Assembly (NCBI GenBank): GCA_947165025.1 | Contig: CAMUYQ010000001.1 | Coordinates: 310,001 to 374,000, forward strand | Reading direction: 5' to 3' | Origin: an uncultured Lachnospiraceae bacterium | GTDB taxonomy: Bacteria > Bacillota > Clostridia > Lachnospirales > Lachnospiraceae | DNA: 64,000 nucleotides | Shown here: positions 63,683 through 64,000 of the stretch, one piece after another | How the letters are laid out: every line of letters begins with the position of its first letter | How positions within the stretch are numbered: position 1 is the stretch's first letter | The notes under the pieces: generated by a model | Told to the model about the DNA's origin: nothing | What the model saw: only the letters and a program-made list of their open reading frames with translations | The model's database searches: none | Made by a program: the position numbers and the translations under genes

Positions 63683-64000
63683 TCATTTTAAATATCCGGC
63701 ACTTGATAACAGTTGTTTTGTATACGGATCCTTGGGATCATTGTAGATTTCCTCATCCGTGCCCTGCTCGACTATCCTGCCGTCCTTCATGACGATGACC
63801 CGTGAACAGAGCTCATATACGACCTTCAGATCGTGTGAAATGAACAGTATCGCTATGCCAAGTTCCCTGTTAAGCTTTATGAGAAGATTGATGACCTGCT
63901 CCTGTACCGTTACATCGAGTGCTGATACAGGTTCGTCGGCTATTATCAGTTTCGGTCCGAGCATCAGGGCAAGTGCGATGCATACCCTCTGTCTCTGACC
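63683..64000 (-). CDS. oligopeptide/dipeptide ABC transporter ATPase, 3' fragment
   Basis: The last 105 residues of an ABC ATPase whose start lies beyond the right edge. The visible part begins [20 protein letters not shown] (end of the signature), then Walker [21 protein letters not shown], the H-loop FISHDLKVV and the OppD/DppF-type C-terminal [14 protein letters not shown]. It probably belongs to a DppD/DppF or OppF peptide importer. The downstream gene is separated by the gap that carries the 63602 promoter. Confidence 0.85.
   Translation of the reverse strand, partial: GQRQRVCIALALMLGPKLIIADEPVSALDVTVQEQVINLLIKLNRELGIAILFISHDLKVVYELCSRVIVMKDGRIVEQGTDEEIYNDPKDPYTKQLLSSAGYLK

Overview
The window reads as a chromosomal segment of an anaerobic, fibre-associated Clostridia, most likely Lachnospiraceae (Butyrivibrio/Pseudobutyrivibrio/Roseburia type). 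This is inferred from gene content, not from a marker phylogeny. The pointers are pyruvate phosphate dikinase, a giant (R)-2-hydroxyacyl-CoA dehydratase-activase-like protein, rubrerythrin with desulfoferrodoxin, a GH9 cellulase lipoprotein, a tryptophan T-box with a TrpXYZ-like transporter, a DUF5688 protein and AGGAGG-type ribosome binding sites throughout. Most genes lie on the minus strand.

Layout. 1-12.5 kb: a partial ABC exporter, galE, ppdK, glycyl-tRNA synthetase, a lipoprotein, recO, era, a DUF4349 lipoprotein, an M16C peptidase and a rhomboid-like membrane protein, all on the minus strand and mostly close-packed. 12.6-16.9 kb: the plus-strand activase-like protein under a near-consensus promoter. 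16.9-23.9 kb: a tightly coupled minus-strand string larB-larC-GH9-miaA-7TM/pseudoreceiver. 23.9-26.1 kb: a DUF362 ferredoxin, thioredoxin and two small membrane proteins. 26.2-29.35 kb: a TrpXYZ-like ABC transporter behind a T-box whose specifier reads UGG. 29.4-31.9 kb: a FIST-domain hybrid histidine kinase.

31.9-44 kb is the most unusual region. Four short proteins carry double-glycine export leaders. They sit among an S41-type peptidase lipoprotein, an HExxH metallopeptidase-like protein, a papain-fold (IdeS-like) cysteine peptidase lipoprotein, a single-pass membrane protein and small orphan membrane proteins. Four promoters in this region share exactly the same architecture on the minus strand: two TGTGACR half-sites repeating every 11 bp, then exactly 10 nt, then a -10 box. 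No recognisable -35 stands at the three checked layouts. This resembles a PhoB/OmpR-family activator site, so the peptide genes, the S41/metallopeptidase operon and the membrane protein look like one regulon. A 283-bp tandem duplication spread the control region and its leader peptide gene. Housekeeping genes (rsuA-type pseudouridine synthase, HD hydrolase, a GuaA-like ATP-pyrophosphatase without glutaminase, a GNAT) are interleaved.

44-45.5 kb is a small accessory patch: a gene remnant, repeats, and an XRE regulator plus BRO/DinD-like operon with a perfect palindrome over its -35. 45.5-64 kb returns to core functions: full-length guaA, gdhA, a CstA-type transporter, an SGNH/MBOAT surface O-acylation pair, apt, rubrerythrin, desulfoferrodoxin, metA (homoserine acetyltransferase type), ligA, an rluB/F-type pseudouridine synthase, an SH3-domain protein, tRNA-Arg(CCG), a DUF5688 protein, efp, an in-frame EamA transporter-YqeG phosphatase fusion, a hypothetical protein and a partial oligopeptide ABC ATPase. 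No rRNA, CRISPR array, insertion sequence or prophage structural gene was seen.
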